From positions 1-39,639 of the forward strand of contig JAJRWS010000388.1 in NCBI GenBank assembly GCA_024276705.1: 39,639 nucleotides of DNA. The letters run 5' to 3'. The notes beneath the pieces were generated by a model. It had not been told where the DNA came from. It ran no database searches and saw nothing but the letters and a program-made list of their open reading frames with translations. This document shows positions 1-7,390 of this stretch, one piece after another; position 1 is the first letter of the stretch, and every line of letters starts with the position of its first letter. Made by a program: the position numbers and the translations under genes. The DNA comes from Planctomycetota bacterium. Its GTDB lineage: Bacteria; Planctomycetota; Planctomycetia; Pirellulales; Lacipirellulaceae.

Positions 1-139
1 AATATCGTACTCGTACTCAGCAAAGCGGTACTCGTACTCGAACCCGACTGGGAGGCAAGGTCGGTCATCATCAATATCCATGGCCTTATGTTTCTGTTGA
101 ATGCAATGATTCCAGTCGAGTACGAGTACGAGCACGAAC
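1..139. repeat. Hexanucleotide (GTACTC) repeat patches
   Basis: GTACTC is repeated at about 7-18 and 28-39. The same hexamer recurs in inverse orientation (GAGTAC) at about 115-138. The arrangement is two direct patches plus one inverted patch around an otherwise featureless segment. No gene is supported here. Confidence 0.7.
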
Positions 140-172
140 AATATCACTACGGAACTGTCGAACTCTGCCAGT

Positions 173-196
173 CCCCCGGCAAAGCCGGGGGTTTTC
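173..196 (+). terminator. Rho-independent terminator-like hairpin
   Basis: A perfect 8-bp GC stem (CCCCCGGC / GCCGGGGG) with an AAA loop is followed by TTTTCT. It reads on the plus strand, so it probably ends a gene lying left of the window. It could also be a REP-like palindrome. Confidence 0.6.
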
Positions 197-211
197 TCAA
201 GGGAATAACTA

Positions 212-295
212 TTGACAATTGACAGGTTCCTACACCTGAAACCCGACACCTGAAACCTTCTTTCCTGAACCCTGAACCCTGAACTCAGAACCCTG
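212..295. repeat. Mosaic heptamer array upstream of MFS gene
   Basis: Ordered 7-bp units: TTGACAA x2, then ACACCTGAAACC-type units, a TTCTTTCC spacer, then CCTGAAC-type units. The last unit runs directly into the ATG at 296. The same order appears inverted at 8589-8645, so this is a mosaic repeat, not a simple microsatellite. Confidence 0.8.
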
Positions 296-2320
296 ATGTC
301 CGACTCCTCTCTCCAGGCACTGACCGCCTCCCCGAAGTCTCACTCCTGGCGCTGGATTCCCAGTCTCTACTTTGCCGAAGGGTTGCCCTACGTCGTAGTG
401 ATGTCGGTATCGGTTCTGCTCTATAAGCGGCTGGGTATCTCCAATACCAAGATTGCCCTCTACACCAGTTGGCTTTACCTGCCTTGGGTCATCAAGCCGC
501 TATGGAGCCCTCTGGTCGAGGTATTCAAGACACGCCGCACCTGGATCGTGCTGACGCAATTGCTCGTCGGAGCCGGTCTGGCGGGAGTTGCCCTGACGAT
601 TCCCGGCGACAACTTTCTCCGCTGGACCATGGCCTTCTTCTGGCTGCTTGCCTTCAGCTCGGCCACCCACGATGTGGCGGCCGACGGATATTATATGCTC
701 GCCTTGGACGACCACCAGCAAGCCTGGTTTGTCGGCGTGCGGAGCACCTTTTACCGTCTGGCGATGATTGCCGGACAAGGCTTGCTGGTGATGCTCGCCG
801 GATATCTGGAAGTGACCACGGGCCTGCCGGAACGGATCGTTGAAGTACGGGCGGTTGAGGGTACCACTACGAGTGTCGATTTTTCTCCCCGGACGCTTGC
901 TCCCGCGACCGTTGCTGGCCCTCAGCAATTGCTGGCACAAAACGAGTCGATTGAAATTGACCTGGCCACCATGGAGCAGCCGGCGGTGGACACGCTGGTG
1001 CGCGCGGTTCGTGACTGGAATGTTCGCCATGGTTTCTACCCTTTGCCCGAAGGGGCGACGATGGGCGAACCACCGCAAGACAATTCTCCGAGCAGAAAAC
1101 CGCCAGACGCATCTTCCGGTCAGGCAGAAGCCGGACAGCCCGAGGCGATCCCAGGCAGTATCCCAGCCAGGGACATCCGTCCTCCACCCGCCAGATCGGG
1201 GCTGGTCGCCTCAATCGAACGGCTCATCACCGACTGGTTCGGTCCCGTCAAACCGGCCATCCGCGCCGACGCGCTGGCGGGGAATTGTGGGGTGATCTAT
1301 TTTCGCTGCAATCTGCCGGTGCCCAAAGGCCAGTCGCTCGTGGTCCTCTTTGGCCGGGGGCAAGGCGATGCCAGTTTCCAGGTGATCGAAGGAACCCGTT
1401 TCGTGGTCACGCCGGAGAATGCCGATCAACCCTTTGCCGCAGTCGTCCAGCTCGACCACAAAATGGACCGGCCATCCCAGGCCACGTTTGTCGCCCGCTC
1501 GGGAAATTTCCCCTTTGCCTGGGCCTGTACGTTTTATGTCCTGGCCGGTTTTTTCCTGCTGGTTTGCCTCTACCATGGCCTGATCTTGCCGAAACCAGTG
1601 GCCGACATCTCGCGGCCGGACTTGAATGTCACCCGTCTGCTGGGTGAATTCATCACTCCGTTCGTTACGTTTTTCCAGAAGAAGCATCTACTCATCTTCC
1701 TGGCCTTCCTGCTGCTCTACCGGTTTGCCGAAGCGCAACTGGCCAAACTGGCGGCGCCGTTCCTGGTCGATGCACGCGAAGTGGGCGGGTTGGGACTGAC
1801 CACCGGCGAAGTCGGTTTTGTTTACGGTACGGTCGGCATCCTCATGCTCACGTTGGGAGGCTTACTGGGAGGTTTCGCTGCGGCCAGACTGGGACTCAAG
1901 TACTGGATCGGCTGGATGGTGGTGGCTATCAATCTGCCCAATGCGGCTTACATCTATTTGTCGCAAGCGATGCCTGAGAACTTCGCGCTGGTGAACGTGG
2001 CAGTCGGGGTCGAGCAGTTTGGCTACGGGTTTGGTTTCACCGCGTATATGCTCACCATGCTTTACATCGCTCGCGGAGAGCATCAAACGGTTCATTTCGC
2101 CCTCTGCACGGGCCTGATGGCGTTGGGCATGATGATTCCCGGCATGTTCAGCGGCTGGTTACAGGAGCTGCTCGGCTACCAGCATTTTTTCATCTGGGTC
2201 ATGCTGGCAACGATTCCCGGCTTCCTGGTCACCTGGCTGGTTCCGATCGACCCACAGTTTGGCAAGAAACGGCAGGCCGAGGAGAACCTCCACGAAGGTG
2301 CGCCGGGAGCCTCATCTTGA
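296..2320 (+). CDS. AmpG-like MFS permease with large extracytoplasmic insert
   Basis: Major facilitator superfamily transporter, 674 aa, in the inner membrane. The N-terminus resembles AmpG-type muropeptide permeases: 'SLYFAEGLPY' near residue 23 and 'ATHDVAADGYY' near 123. Five or six membrane segments lie in residues 20-175 and the rest in about 402-660. Between them, about 178-402 is a hydrophilic, Pro-rich then beta-rich segment that standard AmpG (about 490 aa) lacks. Substrate is not proven; anhydro-muropeptides are suggested by family likeness and by the cell-wall genes downstream. The ATG sits directly in a heptamer repeat, with no clear Shine-Dalgarno. The GNAT gene follows with a 4-nt overlap. 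Confidence 0.85.
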   Translation: MSDSSLQALTASPKSHSWRWIPSLYFAEGLPYVVVMSVSVLLYKRLGISNTKIALYTSWLYLPWVIKPLWSPLVEVFKTRRTWIVLTQLLVGAGLAGVALTIPGDNFLRWTMAFFWLLAFSSATHDVAADGYYMLALDDHQQAWFVGVRSTFYRLAMIAGQGLLVMLAGYLEVTTGLPERIVEVRAVEGTTTSVDFSPRTLAPATVAGPQQLLAQNESIEIDLATMEQPAVDTLVRAVRDWNVRHGFYPLPEGATMGEPPQDNSPSRKPPDASSGQAEAGQPEAIPGSIPARDIRPPPARSGLVASIERLITDWFGPVKPAIRADALAGNCGVIYFRCNLPVPKGQSLVVLFGRGQGDASFQVIEGTRFVVTPENADQPFAAVVQLDHKMDRPSQATFVARSGNFPFAWACTFYVLAGFFLLVCLYHGLILPKPVADISRPDLNVTRLLGEFITPFVTFFQKKHLLIFLAFLLLYRFAEAQLAKLAAPFLVDAREVGGLGLTTGEVGFVYGTVGILMLTLGGLLGGFAAARLGLKYWIGWMVVAINLPNAAYIYLSQAMPENFALVNVAVGVEQFGYGFGFTAYMLTMLYIARGEHQTVHFALCTGLMALGMMIPGMFSGWLQELLGYQHFFIWVMLATIPGFLVTWLVPIDPQFGKKRQAEENLHEGAPGASS

Positions 2321-3222
2321 ACATTCGCGCGCTGACTCGCAACGACGCCGCGGCTCTCCTGCAAGTGTGGAACCGGGCGGCCATTTACGATCCGATGACT
2401 GCCTCGTTGCTCAAGGAAAAAATCTGGGGCGATCTGAATTGTTACGAGGACCTGGCGTGGGTCATCGAGGTGAATAAACAGTTGCTGGCCTTTGTCGTAG
2501 GCGTGTTTCGCCCCGTGATTCCGACCGCATTGGGCTACATCAAGCTGCTTGCCGTGGAACCCGATCGGCAGGGACAACATCTTGGCAGCCAGTTGCTGAA
2601 GCAGGTGGAAGATCGGCTTGGACAACAGGGAGTGAAAGAAATCCGCATCGCCGAGAGTGCCCCCAACTATCTTGTACCGGGCGTGGACCAACGCAATACG
2701 CGAGCACTCTCGTTCTTCAAACAGCACGGCTACGAACCGTTCGCGGAAGCCCACAACCTGTCGGTCGATCTGCAAGCGGAAGATTTTGGCACTCAGCAAG
2801 CGGAACAGAATCTGCGGAACCGGGGAATCGAAGTTCATCGTGCGACGCTGCCCGATCGGCCCGCGCTGGCCACCTTCCTGGAAACGCATTGGCCTTCGTG
2901 GCGAGACGAAGTGGAGTGTGCGCATACGGGCAACCCGATCCGCTTGCATCTTGCCTGGATGGACAAGGCGGTCATCGGCTTTGCCGCCTACGAGGGCAAC
3001 AACAGGGGGACCGGCTGGTTCGGTCCCATGGGCACCGATCCAGCGTATCGAGGCAGGGGGATTGGCGCGGTACTCCTGCGACGCTGCCTGCGCGACCTCC
3101 GGCATTCGGGACTCGCCCAAGCCGTCATCCCTTGGGCCGCCCACATTGGTTTTTACCAGCAACATGCAGGTGCGCGACGGAGCCGGACATTTCAGCGTTT
3201 TCGAAAACGGATTTACCCGTAA
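2317..3222 (+). CDS. Tandem GNAT-family N-acetyltransferase
   Basis: A 301-aa protein with two GNAT folds. The first (about 1-145) has the acetyl-CoA loop 'LLAVEPDRQGQHLGSQLL'. The second (about 165-300) has 'DPAYRGRGIGAVLLRRC', an R-G-R-G-I-G pyrophosphate-binding loop. Both loops look intact, so both halves may bind acetyl-CoA; the acceptor is unknown. The start is TTG at 2317, overlapping the permease stop by 4 nt, which indicates translational coupling. The 3' end overlaps the convergent SpoIID-like gene by 10 nt. The gene could acetylate an imported amino sugar or peptide, but this rests only on the neighbouring permease. Confidence 0.8.
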   Translation: MNIRALTRNDAAALLQVWNRAAIYDPMTASLLKEKIWGDLNCYEDLAWVIEVNKQLLAFVVGVFRPVIPTALGYIKLLAVEPDRQGQHLGSQLLKQVEDRLGQQGVKEIRIAESAPNYLVPGVDQRNTRALSFFKQHGYEPFAEAHNLSVDLQAEDFGTQQAEQNLRNRGIEVHRATLPDRPALATFLETHWPSWRDEVECAHTGNPIRLHLAWMDKAVIGFAAYEGNNRGTGWFGPMGTDPAYRGRGIGAVLLRRCLRDLRHSGLAQAVIPWAAHIGFYQQHAGARRSRTFQRFRKRIYP

Positions 3223-4631
3223 CATCGCACGACTTCGGTCCCAGGGTAGTAGTGAGTAAGAATCTCACGGTAGCCGATTCCCTGGCAGGCCATCACAGCC
3301 GCGCCGATCTGGCAAAGACCCACCCCATGCCCCCAGCCGGCGCCGGTCAAGAGAAAAGCATCCGGCCGTTCCGTTGGCCCCTCGGAGTCGATGACAAAAG
3401 CCGAACTGTACAAGTGGGTCGGAGAGAGCGCACGGCGGATTTCCAGTTCCTTGCCGACCACCAGACTGTTCGTTTCGCCTACCAGACGCAGCCTCTTCAG
3501 TCGCCCGGAGGGTCCACGTTCGATTGGTTCCAACGCCACCAGTCGGCCCAGGTCGATACCCAGTTTCTCGGCCACCAACTGGCCGGCTTGTGCCGCATCG
3601 AGCCGTACTTGCCAGCGAAAAAAATCAGCTGTCGCCTGGTCGTAATCGTTAAGCACCCGTCTCAGGATCGACGCATCGTGGCAGTTGCAATAGGCGGCCG
3701 GCGGGTCCTGAAGAAACGCCCGCAGCGTGTTTTCTTCGGTTAGCGCAGGCAGGTTAGGGTCATGACCTGGAGCAGGTTCCGAGCCGGGCCTGTCCGGCAA
3801 GGCGACCAGATAAGGAATTTCCTCATCGCCCCAAGCGGTCTGATACTGTTCGGTGACGCCACCACAACACTTACTGAAGCGGGCATCGCAAGCCTTGCCC
3901 GCAAACAGCAGGACTTGCCCCCGTGTCTCGGCAATGGCGTCCGTAACCTGGGGGGAACCGGTGCGGCCAATTCCCTGGTAGCGCTGGCAATGATCGTCCG
4001 CGCAGACGTCGTAGTCGGTATGTGCCTCGCGTTCGGTCCAGCGGATGCGAATCGCAAAAGAGGGCAGGTCTCTTTTTTGCCCCAAATCAACTTTTGGTAC
4101 CGGTTTGGTGCCTTGCAAAAAAGAGACCTGCCCCCTTTTGCGATCTAGCTGGGCAAGCAGCCAACTGCGCGAGATCACCGCATGCGTACGAATCGCTTCG
4201 ACCGGCGATTCGGCATTCATTTCCGAGCAGATCACCGACGTGATGTAAGTTTCCAACGCCACTTGATTGATGACCGTAAGATGACTTTCGTCGCGGACCA
4301 GCAACCGCAAACCGCCCCGAAACGCCTCGGTTTCGGTTTGCTGCCAATGAAAATCGATGCCGATGGTCGCTGCCAATACAAACCGGCAGTTGGCGGGGTC
4401 TTCTGGCTCCAGTTCCAGTGTCTCGAACTCTCCACGCAGTGCCCCCTCGCAAGATAAACGACCGTCCCTGCAGATGACGCGAATCTCACCTGGGCCAACA
4501 CGGTGGCCATCGGCAAATCGGTAAGAACCTTCCAAGCGGACCACCACCGACTCGGTCCGATCGATAATTCCCACATCGATGATCGGCTCTCGGGTGGGAG
4601 GCGATTTTTTGGCCGCTTCGTTGTTGGTCAT
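3213..4631 (-). CDS. SpoIID/LytB-domain protein without signal peptide
   Basis: A 472-aa SpoIID-domain protein; family members are lytic transglycosylases that cut denuded peptidoglycan glycan strands. Visible motifs are 'ICSEMNAESPVEAIRTHAVI', carrying the Glu expected to be catalytic, 'KCCGGVTEQ' (the usual 'SGGxTE' region but Cys-rich) and 'GWGHGVGLCQIGA' near the C-terminus. No signal peptide or membrane segment is seen at the N-terminus, unlike exported SpoIID, so a cytoplasmic role is possible. A palindromic element (4052-4143) is inserted in frame and encodes about 31 residues between 'LLAQLD' and 'RIRWTE'. The start overlaps the upstream DUF4922 stop by 4 nt. Confidence 0.85.
   Translation of the reverse strand: MTNNEAAKKSPPTREPIIDVGIIDRTESVVVRLEGSYRFADGHRVGPGEIRVICRDGRLSCEGALRGEFETLELEPEDPANCRFVLAATIGIDFHWQQTETEAFRGGLRLLVRDESHLTVINQVALETYITSVICSEMNAESPVEAIRTHAVISRSWLLAQLDRKRGQVSFLQGTKPVPKVDLGQKRDLPSFAIRIRWTEREAHTDYDVCADDHCQRYQGIGRTGSPQVTDAIAETRGQVLLFAGKACDARFSKCCGGVTEQYQTAWGDEEIPYLVALPDRPGSEPAPGHDPNLPALTEENTLRAFLQDPPAAYCNCHDASILRRVLNDYDQATADFFRWQVRLDAAQAGQLVAEKLGIDLGRLVALEPIERGPSGRLKRLRLVGETNSLVVGKELEIRRALSPTHLYSSAFVIDSEGPTERPDAFLLTGAGWGHGVGLCQIGAAVMACQGIGYREILTHYYPGTEVVRCYG
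4052..4143. repeat. Palindromic REP-like element inserted in frame in the SpoIID gene
   Basis: Two 29-nt inverted arms (4052-4080 and 4115-4143) match with a single mismatch around a 34-nt loop (4081-4114). The arm core is GCAGGTCTCTTTTTTGC. The reading frame of the host gene stays open and gains about 31 codons. The design (29-nt arms, one mismatch, short loop) matches the element at 29223-29318. Confidence 0.9.
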
Positions 4632-5626
4632 GCAAAGTCCTCAAGCTTCCTGACTTCTTCCTCAAACTGTTCAAACCGGGCGTCGTCCAGACTGACCTCC
4701 TGATAAATAGACAGGGCGATTTTCGCACCAACCCGATCGAACTGTTCCGGCTCAGCCACCACCAACAAGCCAGCCATCTCCAGAACCGCCGGGCTGATCG
4801 CCAGTTGCCCGGCACCTTCGGCAAAATAACAAGCGGGCCGGTGCGCGACGCGGGGGAAGAGTAAGGCATAATAACGGGGTTTCCGGTAGAATGCCAGCAA
4901 GCTGAACAGGGGTTCTTCGCCAGGGGTTCCCGAGCCCGCGACGGGTGTCCGGCCCAACACGGCCACTGCTTGCTCCAACCGCTTTCGCAATCGAGCCGCG
5001 CTTGGATCGGCCAGCACCAGCAGATTCCGACCAAAGCTGTTATGCGCTTGCAACATGGGCTCCGTACCTTCGAGAGCCAATTCCTGCAGTATGGGGACTT
5101 GCCACGCGTCACAAGCCTGAAAGTGAAAATGATCGGGCGCGGACGCGCCGGTGCGGGGCCCATTGTAGAGTACTAGCATGTCGGGCCCGAGCGCCCGGGC
5201 GATCTTGAGCATCGAGGCGACACGTCCAGCCAGGCGCTGCGGCCGATGCGATCGATCGGGAATCGTGCAATGCCGTTTTAAAATCGGATACGGGTTGGGC
5301 AGAATCACCAGGTTGCCAAAACCGAGGCCTCGCTCCTCGACAGGCAAGTTTTCCAGGCAAAGAAAACAGGGCCGGGCGGCAAACGCTTGGGCATCGGTGC
5401 GGGCATGGATCGATCGCTTCCGACCAGGATTCGCCTGAACAATAATCTGGGCATCGCCGTGAGTCAGGATCTTGGTCCGGCTGGATGACATTGCAGCTTC
5501 GGCTTGCCGAAAGAAGTCCCAGGTGTCACGCGCATGGACAAACAGCGCGTCGATCCGGGCCGGCCATGACGTAATTTGCTCCAGATGTTCCAGTACGATC
5601 GTATCCCAGCCGTTCATGGCGTCCAT
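4628..5626 (-). CDS. DUF4922 protein, HIT/GalT-like nucleotidyltransferase or phosphorylase fold
   Basis: A 332-aa protein of the DUF4922 type. It has a Cys pair 'CFLC' at 87-90, 'ILPNPYPILKRH' at 108-119, and 'YNGPRTGASAPDHFHFQ' ending at 170. The H-x-H-x-Q triad (H166, H168, Q170) and preceding 'NPxPI' segment are typical of the GalT / Ap4A phosphorylase / GDP-hexose phosphorylase branch of the HIT superfamily, in which the His forms a nucleotidyl intermediate. The substrate cannot be read from the sequence. It sits in a minus-strand operon, 9 bp after the SUI1 gene, and overlaps the SpoIID-like start by 4 nt, which points to a shared process. Confidence 0.75.
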   Translation of the reverse strand: MDAMNGWDTIVLEHLEQITSWPARIDALFVHARDTWDFFRQAEAAMSSSRTKILTHGDAQIIVQANPGRKRSIHARTDAQAFAARPCFLCLENLPVEERGLGFGNLVILPNPYPILKRHCTIPDRSHRPQRLAGRVASMLKIARALGPDMLVLYNGPRTGASAPDHFHFQACDAWQVPILQELALEGTEPMLQAHNSFGRNLLVLADPSAARLRKRLEQAVAVLGRTPVAGSGTPGEEPLFSLLAFYRKPRYYALLFPRVAHRPACYFAEGAGQLAISPAVLEMAGLLVVAEPEQFDRVGAKIALSIYQEVSLDDARFEQFEEEVRKLEDFA

Positions 5627-5635
5627 CCTGGTTCC

Positions 5636-5989
5636 TCAGCCACCTGATGAATTGGCCTGGTAGCCGAGCTCGATAAGCTTTGCAATGACTGCGTCGCGAT
5701 GGTCCCCTTGGATGATCAGTTCGTTGTTTGAGATTCCGCCACCGGTGCCCAGGCTTGTGCGGAGAGTTTTTAAGAGCCGTTTCAAATCGGTGGCGTTAGC
5801 ATCAAGCTTCCCGATGATCGTACACCACTTACCCCGGCGTTTTTCTCGGTGGACTCTTGGCTGCTGATCGCTTGGCTGACAGACCTCACCCGACACATTG
5901 CGCGGGCATGTGCATGCCGCAGCTTCGTGGCCGCAATCCGTGCAATGGATAGGCCGCTGGAAAGGTGTTCCGTCGAAAAGTCCTGGCAT
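5636..5989 (-). CDS. SUI1/YciH-family translation factor
   Basis: A 117-aa protein with a C-terminal SUI1 (eIF1-like) domain at about 45-112. It includes 'KRRGKWCTIIGKLD', 'LKRLLKTLRTSLGTGG' and 'IIQGDHRDAVIAKLIELGY'. The N-terminus holds a possible metal site 'CTDCGHEAAACTC'. Bacterial YciH proteins are thought to act at translation initiation on the small ribosomal subunit. It is the first gene of the minus-strand operon followed 9 bp later by the DUF4922 gene. Confidence 0.9.
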   Translation of the reverse strand: MPGLFDGTPFQRPIHCTDCGHEAAACTCPRNVSGEVCQPSDQQPRVHREKRRGKWCTIIGKLDANATDLKRLLKTLRTSLGTGGGISNNELIIQGDHRDAVIAKLIELGYQANSSGG

Positions 5990-6024
5990 GGCTGGATTCT
6001 AGCATAACAAAAATAAAAGTCAGT

Positions 6025-6119
6025 AGTTCCAAGAATGGCCGATGAAGCCGACCCGGAAAACGTGCTAGCGATTAATAACGTCGGTTCCCGGGCGGCTTAT
6101 CGCCCCGCCCCACGTAGGG
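6025..6119 (+). repeat. ~95-bp hairpin element, copy 1
   Basis: Similar by eye at roughly three quarters of positions to the reverse complement of 23842-23936. Arms GATGAAGCCGACCCG (6041-6055) and CGGGCGGCTTATC (6089-6101) are complementary with a bulge and are conserved in both copies, while the loop differs. It lies about 170 bp upstream of the DUF1611 gene, in the same orientation. The rest of the 5990-6289 gap shows nothing else recognisable. Confidence 0.7.
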
Positions 6120-6289
6120 TTACGAGGAAATTTGGAAGTACTGAAAGTACATTCCCGAGCCCCCCACACACTCTTTCCGTATCCTGCCGCAGGCATTAGA
6201 CTTGTGAGTTCCGTTAGCGATTCCAGCCATAGAAGCCGGAAAGGCTGATTCCAGCATCCGCCTCTACCGTCCATATCCCCACGCCTCCC

Positions 6290-7390
6290 ATGAAGCCTGC
6301 CAGTCCCACGCCTGACTCCAACTCTTCCGAACCGCGCCGTCTCGTCTTGCTGACCGACGGACACACCAATCCGCTCACGGCCAAAACGGCCACTTGCATG
6401 TTGCGCTACTGCCGCGAAGAAGTGGTGGCGCTGCTGGACCGTTCGCAAGTGGGCCGGTCGGCCGGCCAGCTGCTCGGCGTGGGAGAAGGCGTCCCGATCA
6501 TCGGGGAACTGGCTGCGGCTCCCGAGGCGAAAGGGCTGATGATTGGCATAGCGCCCCCGGGGGGCCGCATCCCGGAGGCCTGGCGACCGGTGGTGCTGGA
6601 AGCCATCAGCCGAAAGATGACGATCTATTCGGGCCTGCACGAATTTCTTGCCGATGACCCGCAGTTCGCTGCGGCCGCCGCTCAGAACGGAGCCGCGCTG
6701 GTGGATGTACGTAAAAACAATGAACACCAGGTTGCCCAATACGAGCCGCTACCCAGCCAGTGCCTGCGCATCCATACGGTGGGTAACGATTGCAGCGTGG
6801 GAAAGATGGTCGTCGCCCTCGAATTGGCCAACGCGTTGAAGCGGCAGAATCGGGACGCCCGGTTTATTGCTACCGGCCAAACGGGCATCCTGGTCGCCGG
6901 AGATGGCTGTCCGGTGGACTGTGTCGTGGGCGACTTTATCAGCGGTGCAATCGAGAAACAAGTTATCGCCCATCAGCAGCGGGAGATGCTTCTGATCGAA
7001 GGGCAGGGGTGCCTGGCCCATCCTCGTTACGCGGCGGTCACCCTGGGCCTCCTGCATGGCTGCCGCCCGCAGGCGATGATCCTCTGCTACGAAGCCGGCC
7101 GCGAGGTCGTGCATGGCATGGCTGAAATACCGCTGAAAACACTGGCGGAGATCCGCACGCTCTACGAAACGATGGCCAGCCTCCTGCATCCATCGCGGGT
7201 GATTGGAATCGCCATGAACAGCCGCAATATCCGTGCCGCCGAAGCCAGCGCCGAGCGCGAGCGGGTTCGCGACGAATTGGAACTTCCCGTATGTGACGTC
7301 TTGCGGCATGGTCCGGACGATCTGGTGCAAGCGATTTGTCAATTCCAGCAAACTCATCTTCAGAATGCAGGGCCCCACACGTGCAACTGA
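6290..7390 (+). CDS. DUF1611 protein (DgcN-like), P-loop
   Basis: A 366-aa DUF1611-family protein. The N-terminal half has a Rossmann-like start 'RRLVLLTDGHTNPLTAKTA' at about 16-34. A P-loop-like 'GNDCSVGKM' at 165-173 begins the C-terminal half, followed by 'FIATGQTGILVAGDG' and 'LLIEGQGCLAHP'. DUF1611 proteins paired with an enolase-superfamily racemase have been described as DgcN/DgcA, a D-glutamate catabolic route through N-acetyl-glutamate. The downstream gene is exactly such a partner and overlaps this one by 10 nt. The specific substrate here is inferred from the pairing. Confidence 0.75.
   Translation: MKPASPTPDSNSSEPRRLVLLTDGHTNPLTAKTATCMLRYCREEVVALLDRSQVGRSAGQLLGVGEGVPIIGELAAAPEAKGLMIGIAPPGGRIPEAWRPVVLEAISRKMTIYSGLHEFLADDPQFAAAAAQNGAALVDVRKNNEHQVAQYEPLPSQCLRIHTVGNDCSVGKMVVALELANALKRQNRDARFIATGQTGILVAGDGCPVDCVVGDFISGAIEKQVIAHQQREMLLIEGQGCLAHPRYAAVTLGLLHGCRPQAMILCYEAGREVVHGMAEIPLKTLAEIRTLYETMASLLHPSRVIGIAMNSRNIRAAEASAERERVRDELELPVCDVLRHGPDDLVQAICQFQQTHLQNAGPHTCN

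Noticed and set aside
6060-6120. tRNA-like folding
   Set aside because: The stem-loop lacks a cloverleaf, T-loop and anticodon arm; it is better explained as the two-copy hairpin element.
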